Shown here piece after piece: positions 27,361 through 35,808 of a stretch of 64,000 nucleotides of DNA. Made by a program: the position numbers and the translations under genes. Below the pieces are notes generated by a model that saw only the letters and a list, made by a program, of their open reading frames with translations, was not told the origin of the DNA and did no database searches. Each line of letters starts with the position of its first letter. The first letter of the stretch is position 1. The stretch is from Salinarchaeum sp. IM2453 (GTDB taxonomy: Archaea > Halobacteriota > Halobacteria > Halobacteriales > Salinarchaeaceae): NCBI RefSeq assembly GCF_019693215.1, contig NZ_CP081183.1:375226-439225 (forward strand), written 5' to 3'.

Positions 27361-27631
27361 TTACCCATAAGTTCGCGAGACTCAAACGGACGTTTCAGAC
27401 GCTGTCGACCCTGATTTGTACTCGAGAGATTGAGATGAGCAGCGATTTGGGCAGTGATATCGGCGGTAGGGAGTGACTAAATGCGGATAAACAAGATCGG
27501 CAAAATCGTTCTATGAGGGAGTCACATCCGTAGAGATCGGTATTTTCAGCCGAGTTCATCGATCCCGACAGCGACGTGATTTGTGGGTAAGAGACAGGGA
27601 TTCAGCCGTGTGGAGGAGGTCAAGATAGTAT

Positions 27632-28501
27632 CTAGTCGTCGGAGAACTGGGTAATCCGGGGAACATCACGTTCAACGTCTTTCTGAAGCTTGCCAATCCG
27701 GTCCAATAGCCACATCCAGAGGACAAGACCTTGGACAAGGAAGACATTTGTTACGAGGAAGAATGTTGCTTCTTCAATTGGTAGACCAAGTGGGTCAATA
27801 CCAGTCAGATAAGTATAATCGAAGAACCAGATGCCCCAGCGATTGATCGCAAGCCAGTCAGCAACCCAGAGGTATGTGGTCGGAATACCAATGCCAAGGA
27901 TCACCATCTTTCGAGCCTTGACCAGATACGGCCAGCCAAATGCCCACTGGATAGCAAAGACCGGTCCAGCCCATGCCAGTATCATTCCCATGTAAAATGT
28001 TGAATCCTGCCAGAAAAGCAGGACGATCCCGACGGCAGAGACAAAAAACCCAGCAAGTGCTCCGCCAATTCGCTGTCGACGAGGGATATTCAACGACATC
28101 GATTTAACGTCAATAAACTGGTATAGTATGAGACTAGTGAGTATCGACTGGAGAATAAAGAACAGATACTCTCCCGGAGGGATATACCAGAACCGGCCTT
28201 GAATTGCGTTCGCTGGATAATCCCAGACCCCAACCTGAATAAGATAGCTATCCCATGGGGTCGTATATACAACCGCCATGATGACCATGATTCCAATGCC
28301 AATGAGTGCTTCACGATCCCACCACGCATCATCACGACGACGGGCTAGATAAGCAAACAAAACAAGCGGCGGTATGATCAGTAGAGCGTGAAACTCCATA
28401 TACGTAAGATCCGCGACTCGCTCGTTTGTTTCAGATGCTACGCTGCTAAGGAACGGCAACGAAGACTGTCCCATGGGTAGTGAGGTGAGTGCTGTGTTCA
28501 T
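27632..28501 (-). CDS. crtY: Lycopene beta-cyclase (CrtYc/CrtYd type, fused)
   Basis: 289 aa with about seven hydrophobic helices in two related halves. The first half has VVYTTPWDSYLIQVGVWDYP followed by GEYLFFILQSILTSLIL. The second has NRWGIWFFDYTYLTGIDPLGLPIEEATFFLVTN. The PWD..W..Y and E(Y/E)..FF pattern is that of archaeal/fungal-type lycopene cyclases. The enzyme turns lycopene into beta-carotene, which is cleaved to retinal. Retinal is the chromophore of the halorhodopsin encoded just upstream in the same locus. An ACTAGTTGG motif lies 43-51 bases before the ATG. Met10 or Met35 are alternative starts, but the promoter geometry favours the first. Confidence 0.9.
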   Translation of the reverse strand: MNTALTSLPMGQSSLPFLSSVASETNERVADLTYMEFHALLIIPPLVLFAYLARRRDDAWWDREALIGIGIMVIMAVVYTTPWDSYLIQVGVWDYPANAIQGRFWYIPPGEYLFFILQSILTSLILYQFIDVKSMSLNIPRRQRIGGALAGFFVSAVGIVLLFWQDSTFYMGMILAWAGPVFAIQWAFGWPYLVKARKMVILGIGIPTTYLWVADWLAINRWGIWFFDYTYLTGIDPLGLPIEEATFFLVTNVFLVQGLVLWMWLLDRIGKLQKDVERDVPRITQFSDD

Positions 28502-28543
28502 ATGGTGAGGTTACAAGATTCTACAGTTACTGTCACGTCGATA

Positions 28544-28552
28544 CCAACTAGT
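28544..28552 (-). promoter_or_regulatory. Candidate Bat-type upstream activator site before crtY
   Basis: ACTAGTTGG on the minus strand lies 43-51 bases before the crtY ATG. It resembles the core of the bop-promoter activating sequence (ACTAGTT-GG) known from Halobacterium, and the distance is close to that of bop. The link to the adjacent bat gene is inference. Confidence 0.45.
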
Positions 28553-28653
28553 CAAAAGTAGCCAGAGCCGTCACATATATGTACGGATTTCTTGTCGCGA
28601 AGCGCCTGCAGAGGCCACGCACCGAAGCGCGAGGAAAATACCATGAGTTAAGC

Positions 28654-28707
28654 GTCAACGGCTTCGGGGTTAAGCCCCGTGGCATCCGCCTCGATTATTC
28701 TGTGAAA
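28654..28707 (+). repeat. Dispersed palindromic element, copy E
   Basis: GTCAACGGCTTCGGGGTTAAG, CCCCGTGG, CATCCGCCTCGATTA, ending CTGTGAAA. It matches the block order of copies A-D with a weaker second stem. It lies between the bat stop and the crtY start. Confidence 0.75.
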
Positions 28708-28796
28708 TCCAAGGTTGAACTGTGGCGTATGGCGAGAAAGACGCAGTGCTGATAGAACACAATAGTGAAATGTCAACTAAAAACTAAGACAGAGAT

Positions 28797-30827
28797 TCAC
28801 GACTCAGATGTTTGCTCAGGGAAGAATGCAGAAATAAGCTTTCGCTGTGCCGTCCGAAGATGCTGATGGAACGTCTGTCGTGTAATTCCCATTGAATCGG
28901 CTAGATCCTCTCCCTCAACAGGACGTGGCCACTCGAAGTAACCGGCCTGATAAGCAGTTTCTAATGCCGCATATTGTCGATCAGTCAAGTCGTCGCGAAC
29001 TGTCGAGATAAACTCACCAGGCGTGCGGGTACTACCACTTCGTTTACGCTGTGAGATCAGCGAAACATCGGCAAAGCGATCATCAAGAATATTAACGACA
29101 CGGCGAATCTCTGTTTCAGGTAGTGCTGTGAGTTCAACATGCACCTCACCAGCTGTCGCTTCTAAGTCTGTAATCTCTAGCCCATGGTCAGATACAACCT
29201 CGATAATCGGGCATCGTGTAACATCAACTGAGACAATCGCCTGATCACCATGGTCAATAACAGATGCAATAGTATCGATCGCATTGATTTCGGTCAGCAA
29301 TGACTTGACATCTTCAGGAGGGTCACGGACAGTAAGATGCAAACGAGGGATATCTCCTACGTGGGCATCAAGCCGTTTGTACTGAATACTGGTATCGAGA
29401 GCAGCTGCAATGTTAGGTAACAACAGTGATGAGTCACATATCCGGAATTCAAGTTCAATTCGCATGTCGCTGTGTAGAGCTCGGCGAGTCTGAACAGCAT
29501 TATACGAGCCGCCAACAAGAGTTCCGAGTGATTTCATGACCGAGATCTCTCGTTCATCGCCGACAAGTGCACGATCTATGTAAACGCCAAGAATGCCATA
29601 TACAGTGTTCCGATACAACAACGGAACAGAAACAAGCGTTGTGGCATCGAATGAAACGGGATCAATTGAATCAGAGGTGATCTCTGGGGCTGTTGAGGTG
29701 ATTACATCTTGTGAGTGGTATGCTTCGGCGATTGGACCACCAGTATCCAGTCGGATACGTGTCGAACGAGACATTGGATGGTTTCCATCGGTAACAACGG
29801 CAACAGGGTCACCACGTTGATGATTTACCGTTGAAATCCAGCCGCCACGGTATCCGTCAACCGCATCAATTGCCCCGAGTACATCAGAGAGTAGTGATTC
29901 AACATTGCTGGCGTTCATTGCAGCTGTTGTTACGTTCTCGAAGACAGTTTGGACACGACTAAGAGCGTCATCTAGAGTCCGTTTTTCATCATGAAGCGCG
30001 CTTGCCCGTCGCTGTGCACGTTGTTCAGCCTCACGACGAGTACTGACATCTTCTTGGAAATAAGCCCAGTATTTAACCGCAGATTCATCCGTATTGTATA
30101 GTGGCGTAACAGTAACACGGTTCCAGAAGGCACTTCCATCGGCCTGATAGTTCAGCATTTCAACGCTTGTCGATTCATGATTCTCGATTGCTTGCTCAAG
30201 CGTCGCAATATCACTTGGATCGGTCTCAGGCCCTTGTAGAAGAGTATGATCGCGGCCGAGGACCTCTGCCCTATCGTAACCCGTTAGGTCCTCATATGCG
30301 TCGTTTACGTACACTATTGGGTTGCCTGACAGTGTCGGATCAGTAATCGTGACACCGATCGGTGCATCCTCAAGCGTAGCTGCAAGCTCCTCTGCAGTCG
30401 GAGCGTGTTCTTTGGGATCCTCAATCAACCGTTCTGAAGAGGTGGTATCCACATGCTCGGGGGCATCACCATTGAGAATGTTATTGACTATACGTCGCAG
30501 TTGTGTTATCGAGGTTGGACCGTCACGCTTGATTGCTCGAAGAAAATCATCCGTTACAGGGTCAACCTCATCAATGGTGGGTTCATCGGTGTAGAAGACA
30601 TACGGTGGTGTCCGTGGTTGGTTTCTAATATATTCAAGTAGGTCATCAGCACCTGCCTCTGGATCAAGCCCCGCACTGACAATGCAATCAAACTCAGTTT
30701 GATTCATCCACTCCAGCGCAGAGTCAACATGCTCAACGGTCACAACAGAACCATCAACATCCAAGAGTGCCTCGACAGCGTCGTCAACTCCCTCATCGTG
30801 AACAAGAAGAACCCGGGGCTTGGCCAT
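28797..30827 (-). CDS. bat: Bacterio-opsin activator-type regulator (receiver-PAS-GAF-BAT-HTH)
   Basis: 676 aa from the ATG at 30827 (MAKPRVLLVHDEG); an upstream GTG is possible. A degenerate receiver-like domain (1-115) comes first. A PAS domain with FxxxTGYDRAEVLGRDHTLLQGPETDP follows (about 150-270; this is the LOV-like region as in Bat, but it lacks the NCRFL Cys motif). Next are a short coiled coil, a GAF domain (about 290-440), the bacterioopsin-activator domain, and a C-terminal HTH_10 helix-turn-helix (DLADSMGITRQTFHQHLRTAQRKL). Halobacterium Bat activates bop, crtB1 and brp under low oxygen and light. Here it lies between hop and crtY, so those are the likely targets. Confidence 0.88.
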   Translation of the reverse strand: MAKPRVLLVHDEGVDDAVEALLDVDGSVVTVEHVDSALEWMNQTEFDCIVSAGLDPEAGADDLLEYIRNQPRTPPYVFYTDEPTIDEVDPVTDDFLRAIKRDGPTSITQLRRIVNNILNGDAPEHVDTTSSERLIEDPKEHAPTAEELAATLEDAPIGVTITDPTLSGNPIVYVNDAYEDLTGYDRAEVLGRDHTLLQGPETDPSDIATLEQAIENHESTSVEMLNYQADGSAFWNRVTVTPLYNTDESAVKYWAYFQEDVSTRREAEQRAQRRASALHDEKRTLDDALSRVQTVFENVTTAAMNASNVESLLSDVLGAIDAVDGYRGGWISTVNHQRGDPVAVVTDGNHPMSRSTRIRLDTGGPIAEAYHSQDVITSTAPEITSDSIDPVSFDATTLVSVPLLYRNTVYGILGVYIDRALVGDEREISVMKSLGTLVGGSYNAVQTRRALHSDMRIELEFRICDSSLLLPNIAAALDTSIQYKRLDAHVGDIPRLHLTVRDPPEDVKSLLTEINAIDTIASVIDHGDQAIVSVDVTRCPIIEVVSDHGLEITDLEATAGEVHVELTALPETEIRRVVNILDDRFADVSLISQRKRSGSTRTPGEFISTVRDDLTDRQYAALETAYQAGYFEWPRPVEGEDLADSMGITRQTFHQHLRTAQRKLISAFFPEQTSES

Positions 30828-31143
30828 ATTACGGTATTTAGACACTCAACCAATGAATATTGCGAAACCAGAGATTACGCGAGAGACAGTATATCACAAT
30901 CGCTCATCTGTAGAAGCGAATACCCGGCGAATTCAACCGCGGATCTATGAGCGAGAGGTTCTCATCATTCCAAACAGAACCGGTTATTGACGCAAGTACC
31001 CGGGTCTACAGATGAGCGTATCACAATAATATATCAAAAAAGTGCAGCGCGAGTGCTGCAGCTATGAGGTGGTAATTCACGAAGAAAGGAAATCAGTTAG
31101 AAAGCTATGCGAAGAGGTAACGATCTAACGACCGGTGGGGTCG
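30828..31143. other. Intergenic region between hop and bat
   Basis: 316 bases. It contains the miniature inverted-repeat element and its 9 bp duplications (30892-31027). The bat promoter must lie in or beside it; only about 65 bases separate the element from the bat ATG, and no strong TATA box is seen there. Confidence 0.6.
30892..31027. mobile_element. Miniature inverted-repeat element (118 bp) with 9 bp target duplication
   Basis: The 14 bp perfect terminal inverted repeats are CGCTCATCTGTAGA (30901-30914) and TCTACAGATGAGCG (31005-31018). They are flanked by identical direct repeats TATCACAAT at 30892-30900 and 31019-31027. The inside holds no gene. This is the textbook footprint of a non-autonomous DNA transposon. 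The parent transposase is not in the window. Confidence 0.85.
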
Positions 31144-32181
31144 TTAGTCGTCGTCACCTGGGGAGACGCCTGGGAGTGAGGCGCCGTAGTCACCACCAGC
31201 AGTGACGGTCTCTGGCTCATCAACAACGTAGTTGATGAGGATCAGAGCCAGTGCGTACTTGGTGATGATGTCAAGACCACTGTAGAGCCAGCTGGTCTGA
31301 CCGACGTTGAGGAAGGCAACACCTTCGGAACCAAGTGCCCAGACGACTGGGTAACCAAGCCATCCGACGACGGTCAGGAGCTGAAGCGTACGGAAGATGT
31401 CGAGGGTACCGGCTGCTTCTGCGTCCCGTGGCCACTCAACGAGGAGGATGTACAGGACGACAATGAAGAATGCGCAGCTCAGTAGGTACCACCACCAGCG
31501 CATCCAGTGTGCGCTGACGGTAAGTGCTGCGGCAAGACCGGTAACACACATTGCGATGTCGAAGACAATCGCAGTGAAGATCTTCGTGATGTTGGAACCA
31601 GCGATGAGACCGATTGCGAGAAGGATGAATGGCGTGGAGAGTGCCCACGTCAGGTAGCGGCCCCACATGGTAACAACACCGGTTGCGTCAATGTACTGGT
31701 TGGAACCAGCAACGTTCTCTACAACATTTTCATCAGCAAGATGTCCTTCCGGCATCTCAAGTACGCTCATTGTAAGACCGGAAGCAAGTCCAGTGTAGCT
31801 GGAGATCGAGACGACGGAGACCATCATAATGGAGACGGTGATGATCTTCGTTCGTGGGTCAGAAAGGTTACGTGCCCAGAACGCAATTGCGAGGATCGTG
31901 AATCCTGCGAGAACAATGTTCGCGTAGAGCGATGTCCCGAGGACTGCGTTCTCTCGCAGTGCGTAGTTGTACATTTCGTGTTGCGTTACTGCTTCGCCCT
32001 TGATGACGCCCTGGTCTGCTGCGGAGTCATTAACGACAGAGTAGTCAGCAAACCGACGGCTGAAGTAGTCATCGAGGTCAGCTGGCATACCCCAAGCGTG
32101 GTCTGCCAAGTCGTTAACGTAGGCCTCGAAGCCTTCACCGCGGACGCCTTCGTTCTCAATTGTGTAAGTTAGTTCTGGCAT
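31144..32181 (-). CDS. hop: Halorhodopsin (light-driven chloride pump) with long N-terminus
   Basis: 345 aa; typical halorhodopsins are about 275-290. Seven helices begin near residue 83. Helix C reads WGRYLTWALSTPFILLAIG: Arg175, Thr178 at the bacteriorhodopsin Asp85 position, Ser182, and Ala189 at the Asp96 position. This is the chloride-pump (TSA) pattern, not a proton pump. Helix G has GLDIITKY, with Asp304 as counter-ion and Lys308 as the retinal Schiff-base lysine. The B-C segment GLASGLTMSVLEMPEGH is characteristic of HR. About 50 extra residues (1-65, acidic and polar) precede the usual start region RENAVLGTSLY. A palindrome and possible Bat sites lie upstream. Confidence 0.95.
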   Translation of the reverse strand: MPELTYTIENEGVRGEGFEAYVNDLADHAWGMPADLDDYFSRRFADYSVVNDSAADQGVIKGEAVTQHEMYNYALRENAVLGTSLYANIVLAGFTILAIAFWARNLSDPRTKIITVSIMMVSVVSISSYTGLASGLTMSVLEMPEGHLADENVVENVAGSNQYIDATGVVTMWGRYLTWALSTPFILLAIGLIAGSNITKIFTAIVFDIAMCVTGLAAALTVSAHWMRWWWYLLSCAFFIVVLYILLVEWPRDAEAAGTLDIFRTLQLLTVVGWLGYPVVWALGSEGVAFLNVGQTSWLYSGLDIITKYALALILINYVVDEPETVTAGGDYGASLPGVSPGDDD

Positions 32182-32190
32182 ACTGCATTA

Positions 32191-32208
32191 GAATCTATTT
32201 GTAGATTC
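32191..32208 (-). promoter_or_regulatory. Perfect palindrome just upstream of hop
   Basis: GAATCTATTTGTAGATTC has two 7 bp arms around a 4-base centre and lies 10-27 bases before the hop ATG. If transcription starts near the ATG this covers the TATA region and could be an operator. If the leader is longer it would form an RNA hairpin next to the start codon. Confidence 0.5.
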
Positions 32209-32305
32209 CATTGTGAATGAACATCCTAACTGGTTAATGTTGATAACGGTATTCGTACACAAGCAAATGCAGAACACACATAGGAAGTTGATCGTCTAAA
32301 ACCAT

Positions 32306-32329
32306 ACTAGTTAGCAATTAATTACTAGT
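32306..32329 (-). promoter_or_regulatory. Two ACTAGT motifs upstream of hop, candidate Bat sites
   Basis: On the minus strand ACCACTAGT (32324-32332) and AACTAGTATGG (32302-32312) lie 18 bases apart and resemble halves of the bop activator consensus. They are 125-150 bases before the hop ATG, so they imply a longer leader or a distal site. This is suggestive only. Confidence 0.35.
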
Positions 32330-32580
32330 GGTAAAATAGCTCTTTAAGTTAATCCGTTATTTTAGAGAATACATGATTATAACATAGATCTAGATTAACA
32401 ACAATGAAGGATTATAGGTCTACTGTGCGCTACATAGAGCGCTTGCTGACCAAGAAAAAGCTAAAACTCGAAAATGAAATTGAGTCAATCAGAAGATACT
32501 GTCACGTTAGGTATGCTGTAAAACCGCTGCAGGTCTTCGGGTAATCACACACAACAACTGAGGTAAAACAAAACGAGAGA

Positions 32581-33342
32581 TTATCCGATATACCGAAGGT
32601 CGTCTTCGGTGGGCGCAGGCGCGGACTGCTGAGACTCCATTTCTTGGATGCGACTAACGACTTCTTCCATCTTTTCTGCACGATCTTCAAGCTCACTGTA
32701 ATCAACATCGAAGGAAAGCGCGTCTTGGAGAATCTCAAGGACAGCGCGGGCACTTTTTGGATCGACCATGTATCCACTCGTTTCACCCATAAGACAGGCT
32801 GCATTAATTGATCGGTTCTCACCCAAGCCGAGTAGTAAGCCGCTAACGCCAACAATACCGCCGGTTGGTTCATTATCCCGGAACTCAACCCCATATTCAG
32901 AAAGCTCCTCAACCATCGTGTCGACAGTTGCTGCACCTAACACATCGTACTCTTCGATCAGTTCGCCAGTTGGCACACCGCCAAGGGCATAGATTGTTGA
33001 GACATCGTAATCATCTGCAATGTCAAGGATAGCATTTGTAATCCGATAGTGACCGTGATTACTCTGAGCTTGATGGTCACCCGTAAGAAGTAGAACATCC
33101 TGATCATCGAGCGTCGTTGCATAGAATTCCATCGCAGTCAATGACGCAATCCCATCATCGTCAACAGACACCTGTGGTGGAAAATGTTCCGAGTAAACAC
33201 GACAGACAAGTTCAGCGTCAGTTTCATCGAGGAGATGATTGACGGCAAGCTTTCCAACGTTCCCAACACCAGGTAAGCCCTCAATCAGTACTGTATCAGT
33301 GAGATCCACATCTGTGACTGTTTCAACTGTAATTTCGTCCAT
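32581..33342 (-). CDS. PAC2-family proteasome assembly chaperone homologue
   Basis: 253 aa. IEGLPGVGNVGKLAVNHLLDE is the PAC2 N-terminal signature. VLLLTGDHQAQSNHGHYRI, IYALGGVPTG and SGLLLGLGENRSINAACLMGET follow the family order. The C-terminus is a coiled coil (LEDRAEKMEEVVSRIQEMES) and a tail LRYIG resembling a proteasome-binding HbYX-like end; the exact motif is not matched. Archaeal PAC2-family proteins help assemble the 20S proteasome. It ends the ribosomal/initiation-factor operon, about 100 bases after nop10. Confidence 0.85.
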   Translation of the reverse strand: MDEITVETVTDVDLTDTVLIEGLPGVGNVGKLAVNHLLDETDAELVCRVYSEHFPPQVSVDDDGIASLTAMEFYATTLDDQDVLLLTGDHQAQSNHGHYRITNAILDIADDYDVSTIYALGGVPTGELIEEYDVLGAATVDTMVEELSEYGVEFRDNEPTGGIVGVSGLLLGLGENRSINAACLMGETSGYMVDPKSARAVLEILQDALSFDVDYSELEDRAEKMEEVVSRIQEMESQQSAPAPTEDDLRYIG

Positions 33343-33442
33343 ATGACAATATGGGCGTTCCCAATCCTAAAGAACGCGTCGGTCTCAATGCTATGGGACA
33401 TATCAGAACAAGATGAGGGTAGGCTGTGGGCAGGGAAATCAG

Positions 33443-33613
33443 TCACTCACGAGTACGGCGACGGTATTCTGCGTGTGGATCTGTTGGTGAGTACGGTGCT
33501 GGAGCGCTGTTGATCGCATCAGCACCACAGTCAGGACAGGTGTTAGAAAGTGTATAGACAGGGCGGTCATGGACTGCTTTCCATGCAGAACAGACCTTGA
33601 TGTCCGATTTCAT
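33443..33613 (-). CDS. nop10: rRNA pseudouridylation/box H/ACA RNP protein Nop10
   Basis: 56 aa, MKSDIKVCSAWKAVHD..YTLSNTCPDCG..NSAPAPYSPTDPHAEYRRRTRE. The zinc-ribbon Cys pattern (C8, C26, C29) and the proline-rich APAPYSPxDP motif identify Nop10, the Cbf5 partner in H/ACA RNPs. It starts 6 bases after the aIF2-alpha stop, in the classic archaeal order. Confidence 0.94.
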   Translation of the reverse strand: MKSDIKVCSAWKAVHDRPVYTLSNTCPDCGADAINSAPAPYSPTDPHAEYRRRTRE

Positions 33614-33619
33614 ACGCGG

Positions 33620-34420
33620 TTATTCTTCGTCGGTGTGTCGGTCCCGGTGGAAGTTTCCGGACCCACCACAGGACTTAATTGCTGAAACGGCTCGGTCAGC
33701 ACTAGCTTCGAGCTGTTGTTCAGCGGTTTTATAATTCGGTGCTTTCACTCGAATTCGGTATTCAGGCGCACCAACATAGGTAACATCAAGTTCAACATCT
33801 TCAGGGATGTCACCGTTGCCTTCTGCAGCCTGTAGGGCTTCTTTAACATCGTCGACACCATTACCACCAGGACATTCAAGATCAACGTATCCAGTGACAG
33901 TAACGTATGGAACAGAGACGTTTTTGCGGGCAGTTTCAACGATAGCGTCGATGTCATCTTCTGAAAGACCGAGTTTGTCGAGTGCTTCATCACCGTGGAT
34001 TGCCGCCTGTTCGAATCCTTTGTACAAAGATCCGTGTTCGGCAATCAATTCATTTGCAATCTCTGCGTATCGATCCGGGCCAATATCTTCACCGAAGGCG
34101 ATCTCCATCCAGTTGTCGGCCTTTTGTTCGCTTTTCCATTCCTGGATTTTATCGGATCGCTGGTGATCATTGACATCCTTGAGCGAGAGATCAATCTGCT
34201 GTGATTCTGGATCGACATCAAGGACTTTTGCAACGACGGTCTGGCCGGCATTGACGTGATCTCGAACGTTTTTGATCCACCCAGAGGCGACTTCGCTTAC
34301 GTGTACAAGGCCCTGTTTGTCTTGGTATTCTTTGAGATCAACGAAGACACCGAAGTCTTCAATCTCATCAACCTCTCCAACAACGAGATCACCGGGTTCA
34401 GGCCAGCCGCTGTATTTCAT
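33620..34420 (-). CDS. eif2a: Translation initiation factor aIF2 alpha
   Basis: 266 aa. The N-terminal S1 domain is [36 protein letters not shown] and [22 protein letters not shown] helical middle and an alpha-beta C-domain follow ([27 protein letters not shown]). It binds aIF2-gamma in the Met-tRNAi carrier complex. Its start overlaps the S27e stop by 4 bases. It belongs to the operon L44e, S27e, aIF2-alpha, nop10, PAC2. Confidence 0.96.
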   Translation of the reverse strand: MKYSGWPEPGDLVVGEVDEIEDFGVFVDLKEYQDKQGLVHVSEVASGWIKNVRDHVNAGQTVVAKVLDVDPESQQIDLSLKDVNDHQRSDKIQEWKSEQKADNWMEIAFGEDIGPDRYAEIANELIAEHGSLYKGFEQAAIHGDEALDKLGLSEDDIDAIVETARKNVSVPYVTVTGYVDLECPGGNGVDDVKEALQAAEGNGDIPEDVELDVTYVGAPEYRIRVKAPNYKTAEQQLEASADRAVSAIKSCGGSGNFHRDRHTDEE

Positions 34421-34614
34421 TGGTTAATTGCCCCAGCTTCCGGACGATCCTCGACAATCTCGACGATTTCGCCTTCAATGTCGGCAGTACCGCCGGTCGG
34501 GGTAGCAAGGGTATGGCCACAGACCGCACATGAGACGGTGGATGCGGCTTTCCCGAATACAACTTGTTCACTTTCACAATCCGGACATGCAACGCGGTAG
34601 AAGCTTCCTGGCAT
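34417..34614 (-). CDS. rps27e: 30S ribosomal protein S27e
   Basis: 65 aa with the zinc ribbon [33 protein letters not shown], the S27e pattern. The length is normal. It overlaps aIF2-alpha by 4 bases and follows L44e by 6 bases. Confidence 0.96.
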   Translation of the reverse strand: MPGSFYRVACPDCESEQVVFGKAASTVSCAVCGHTLATPTGGTADIEGEIVEIVEDRPEAGAINQ

Positions 34615-34620
34615 AGTTTG

Positions 34621-34899
34621 TTAATCTTGGAATGTTAGTCGACCAGCTCGCCATCCCTCGCGGAGATGAGCTGTACCACAATCACTGCATCGGTACTTTA
34701 GGTCCGTCTTCTTCGTCGGCTTGTCACCACCAGGAACCTTCGAGAACTTTCCGTCGTTCCCGATACCGCTGTTGCGTTTTTCCTGTCGGTCAATCCATTT
34801 CATACCGGTTGAACGCCCGGTACGTACCTTTTCGATCTCGTGCTCATTGTGCGAGTCACAATGAGGACAATACGTGTTGAAACGGCGTGGCATCTCCAT
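34621..34899 (-). CDS. rpl44e: 50S ribosomal protein L44e
   Basis: 92 aa from the ATG at 34899 ([14 protein letters not shown]), giving the length known from Haloarcula L44e; the longer frame adds only two residues. Two CxxC pairs (CPHC, CSDC) bind zinc. The [29 protein letters not shown] block is highly conserved. An AGGTGATT ribosome site precedes the start. It is the first gene of the operon. Confidence 0.96.
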   Translation of the reverse strand: MEMPRRFNTYCPHCDSHNEHEIEKVRTGRSTGMKWIDRQEKRNSGIGNDGKFSKVPGGDKPTKKTDLKYRCSDCGTAHLREGWRAGRLTFQD

Positions 34900-34932
34900 G
34901 TACAATCACCTGATATCGGATAGGAAAGCAGC

Positions 34933-34940
34933 ATTTATAA
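34933..34940 (-). promoter_or_regulatory. TATA box for the L44e operon
   Basis: TTATAAAT on the minus strand lies 34-41 bases before the L44e ATG, leaving a short leader that holds a GGTGATT ribosome site. Confidence 0.6.
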
Positions 34941-35113
34941 TCCGTTTGGTTCAGTGACGAGATTTTACATCAGGTGTATAATGGGATATCAGATAATACA
35001 TTGATGCGTGCACGCGCGAGACAGAAAGAGTCCGCGGAAAAGGAAACAAAAAGTGAATATGAGTGAGATCCACAATGAGACGTTTTATTAAAGAGTAGTC
35101 ATATCCCAACGGT

Positions 35114-35362
35114 ATGAAACGACTGATTATCTTGGGCGATCCCGGCGTTCGGAAAGATGATATCATCGAGTACGATGGGGAAGAACTCATTTGCTTCCAG
35201 ATCAATCGAAACGGAGAGTGGCATGGACCTGATCGTGTCCAACTCTGGTGTATCGTTGGGACCGAAGACGAACGAGAAGCATTTGACACTCGGGATTTCA
35301 TTCCACATTTCCTTGATACAGAGCGTGCAGATGCTGAAGAAATCGGTGTTGTCGCGTCATAA
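35114..35362 (+). CDS. Small conserved haloarchaeal protein (HAH_0734-like)
   Basis: The 82 aa protein MKRLIILGDPGVRKDDIIEYDGEEL...RVQLWCIVGTEDEREAFDTRDFIPHFLDTE is compact, acidic and without membrane segments. I recognise it as a short, well-conserved haloarchaeal family (HAH_0734 type, from memory) of unknown function. It is divergent from the L44e operon and just before initiator tRNA, so it may have a translation-related role; that is only neighbourhood inference. Confidence 0.75.
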   Translation: MKRLIILGDPGVRKDDIIEYDGEELICFQINRNGEWHGPDRVQLWCIVGTEDEREAFDTRDFIPHFLDTERADAEEIGVVAS

Positions 35363-35480
35363 TCAAGGCAACAAACTGCAGTGACAATCAGTTTATATGC
35401 AAAATCTTGTGAATAAATCGCATGCAGGCTAGCGATTCTGGATCACAATCCTTAACTACTGCACACGGTTACATTATAGT

Positions 35481-35555
<75 letters not shown>

Positions 35556-35570
35556 TTCTCTATTTTTCTA
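35556..35570 (+). terminator. T-rich terminator after initiator tRNA
   Basis: TTCTCTATTTTTCTA directly follows the tRNA 3' end; archaeal RNA polymerase terminates at such oligo-T tracts. Confidence 0.5.
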
Positions 35571-35808
35571 CGTCAATTACTGCTCTTCTAAGGAATTCTT
35601 CAATTTCGGGACAGAAATATCATGGACCAGACAGATATATTTAATTAATACTTCTACTATCTGAAATTAAGTATTATTTCTCGGTACGTCGCATTGATAC
35701 ACTACATACGTATTCTGATAAGAGCAGACATTTGAAGGCACACGTGCATTTCTTCTCGTAAAATTAAATGCAAGAAACTTATTTACTGGTATATCTTACA
35801 GAAAGTGT

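Larger units (their letters stand above)
26870..27631. other. 762-base intergenic region
   Basis: It contains the PATE-like element (26914-27360). Bases 27361-27631 have a short plus frame ending REIEMSSDLGSDIGGRE (stop near 27480) that I cannot assign. No complete gene is supported. The crtY gene ends on its right edge. Confidence 0.6.
32182..32580. other. Intergenic region upstream of hop
   Basis: 399 bases between hop and the PAC2 gene (both minus strand). It holds the 18 bp palindrome at 32191, two ACTAGT motifs at 32306 and 32324, and A+T-rich sequence beyond. No credible open frame is seen in the rest. Confidence 0.6.

Noticed and set aside
27182-27385. 67 aa minus frame as a gene
   Set aside because: Basic, Arg/His-rich composition and its position within the PATE-like element point to non-coding mobile DNA.
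31507-32172. 221 aa plus-strand frame opposite hop
   Set aside because: Antisense shadow of halorhodopsin; Cys/Arg-rich, with no hydrophobic or domain pattern.
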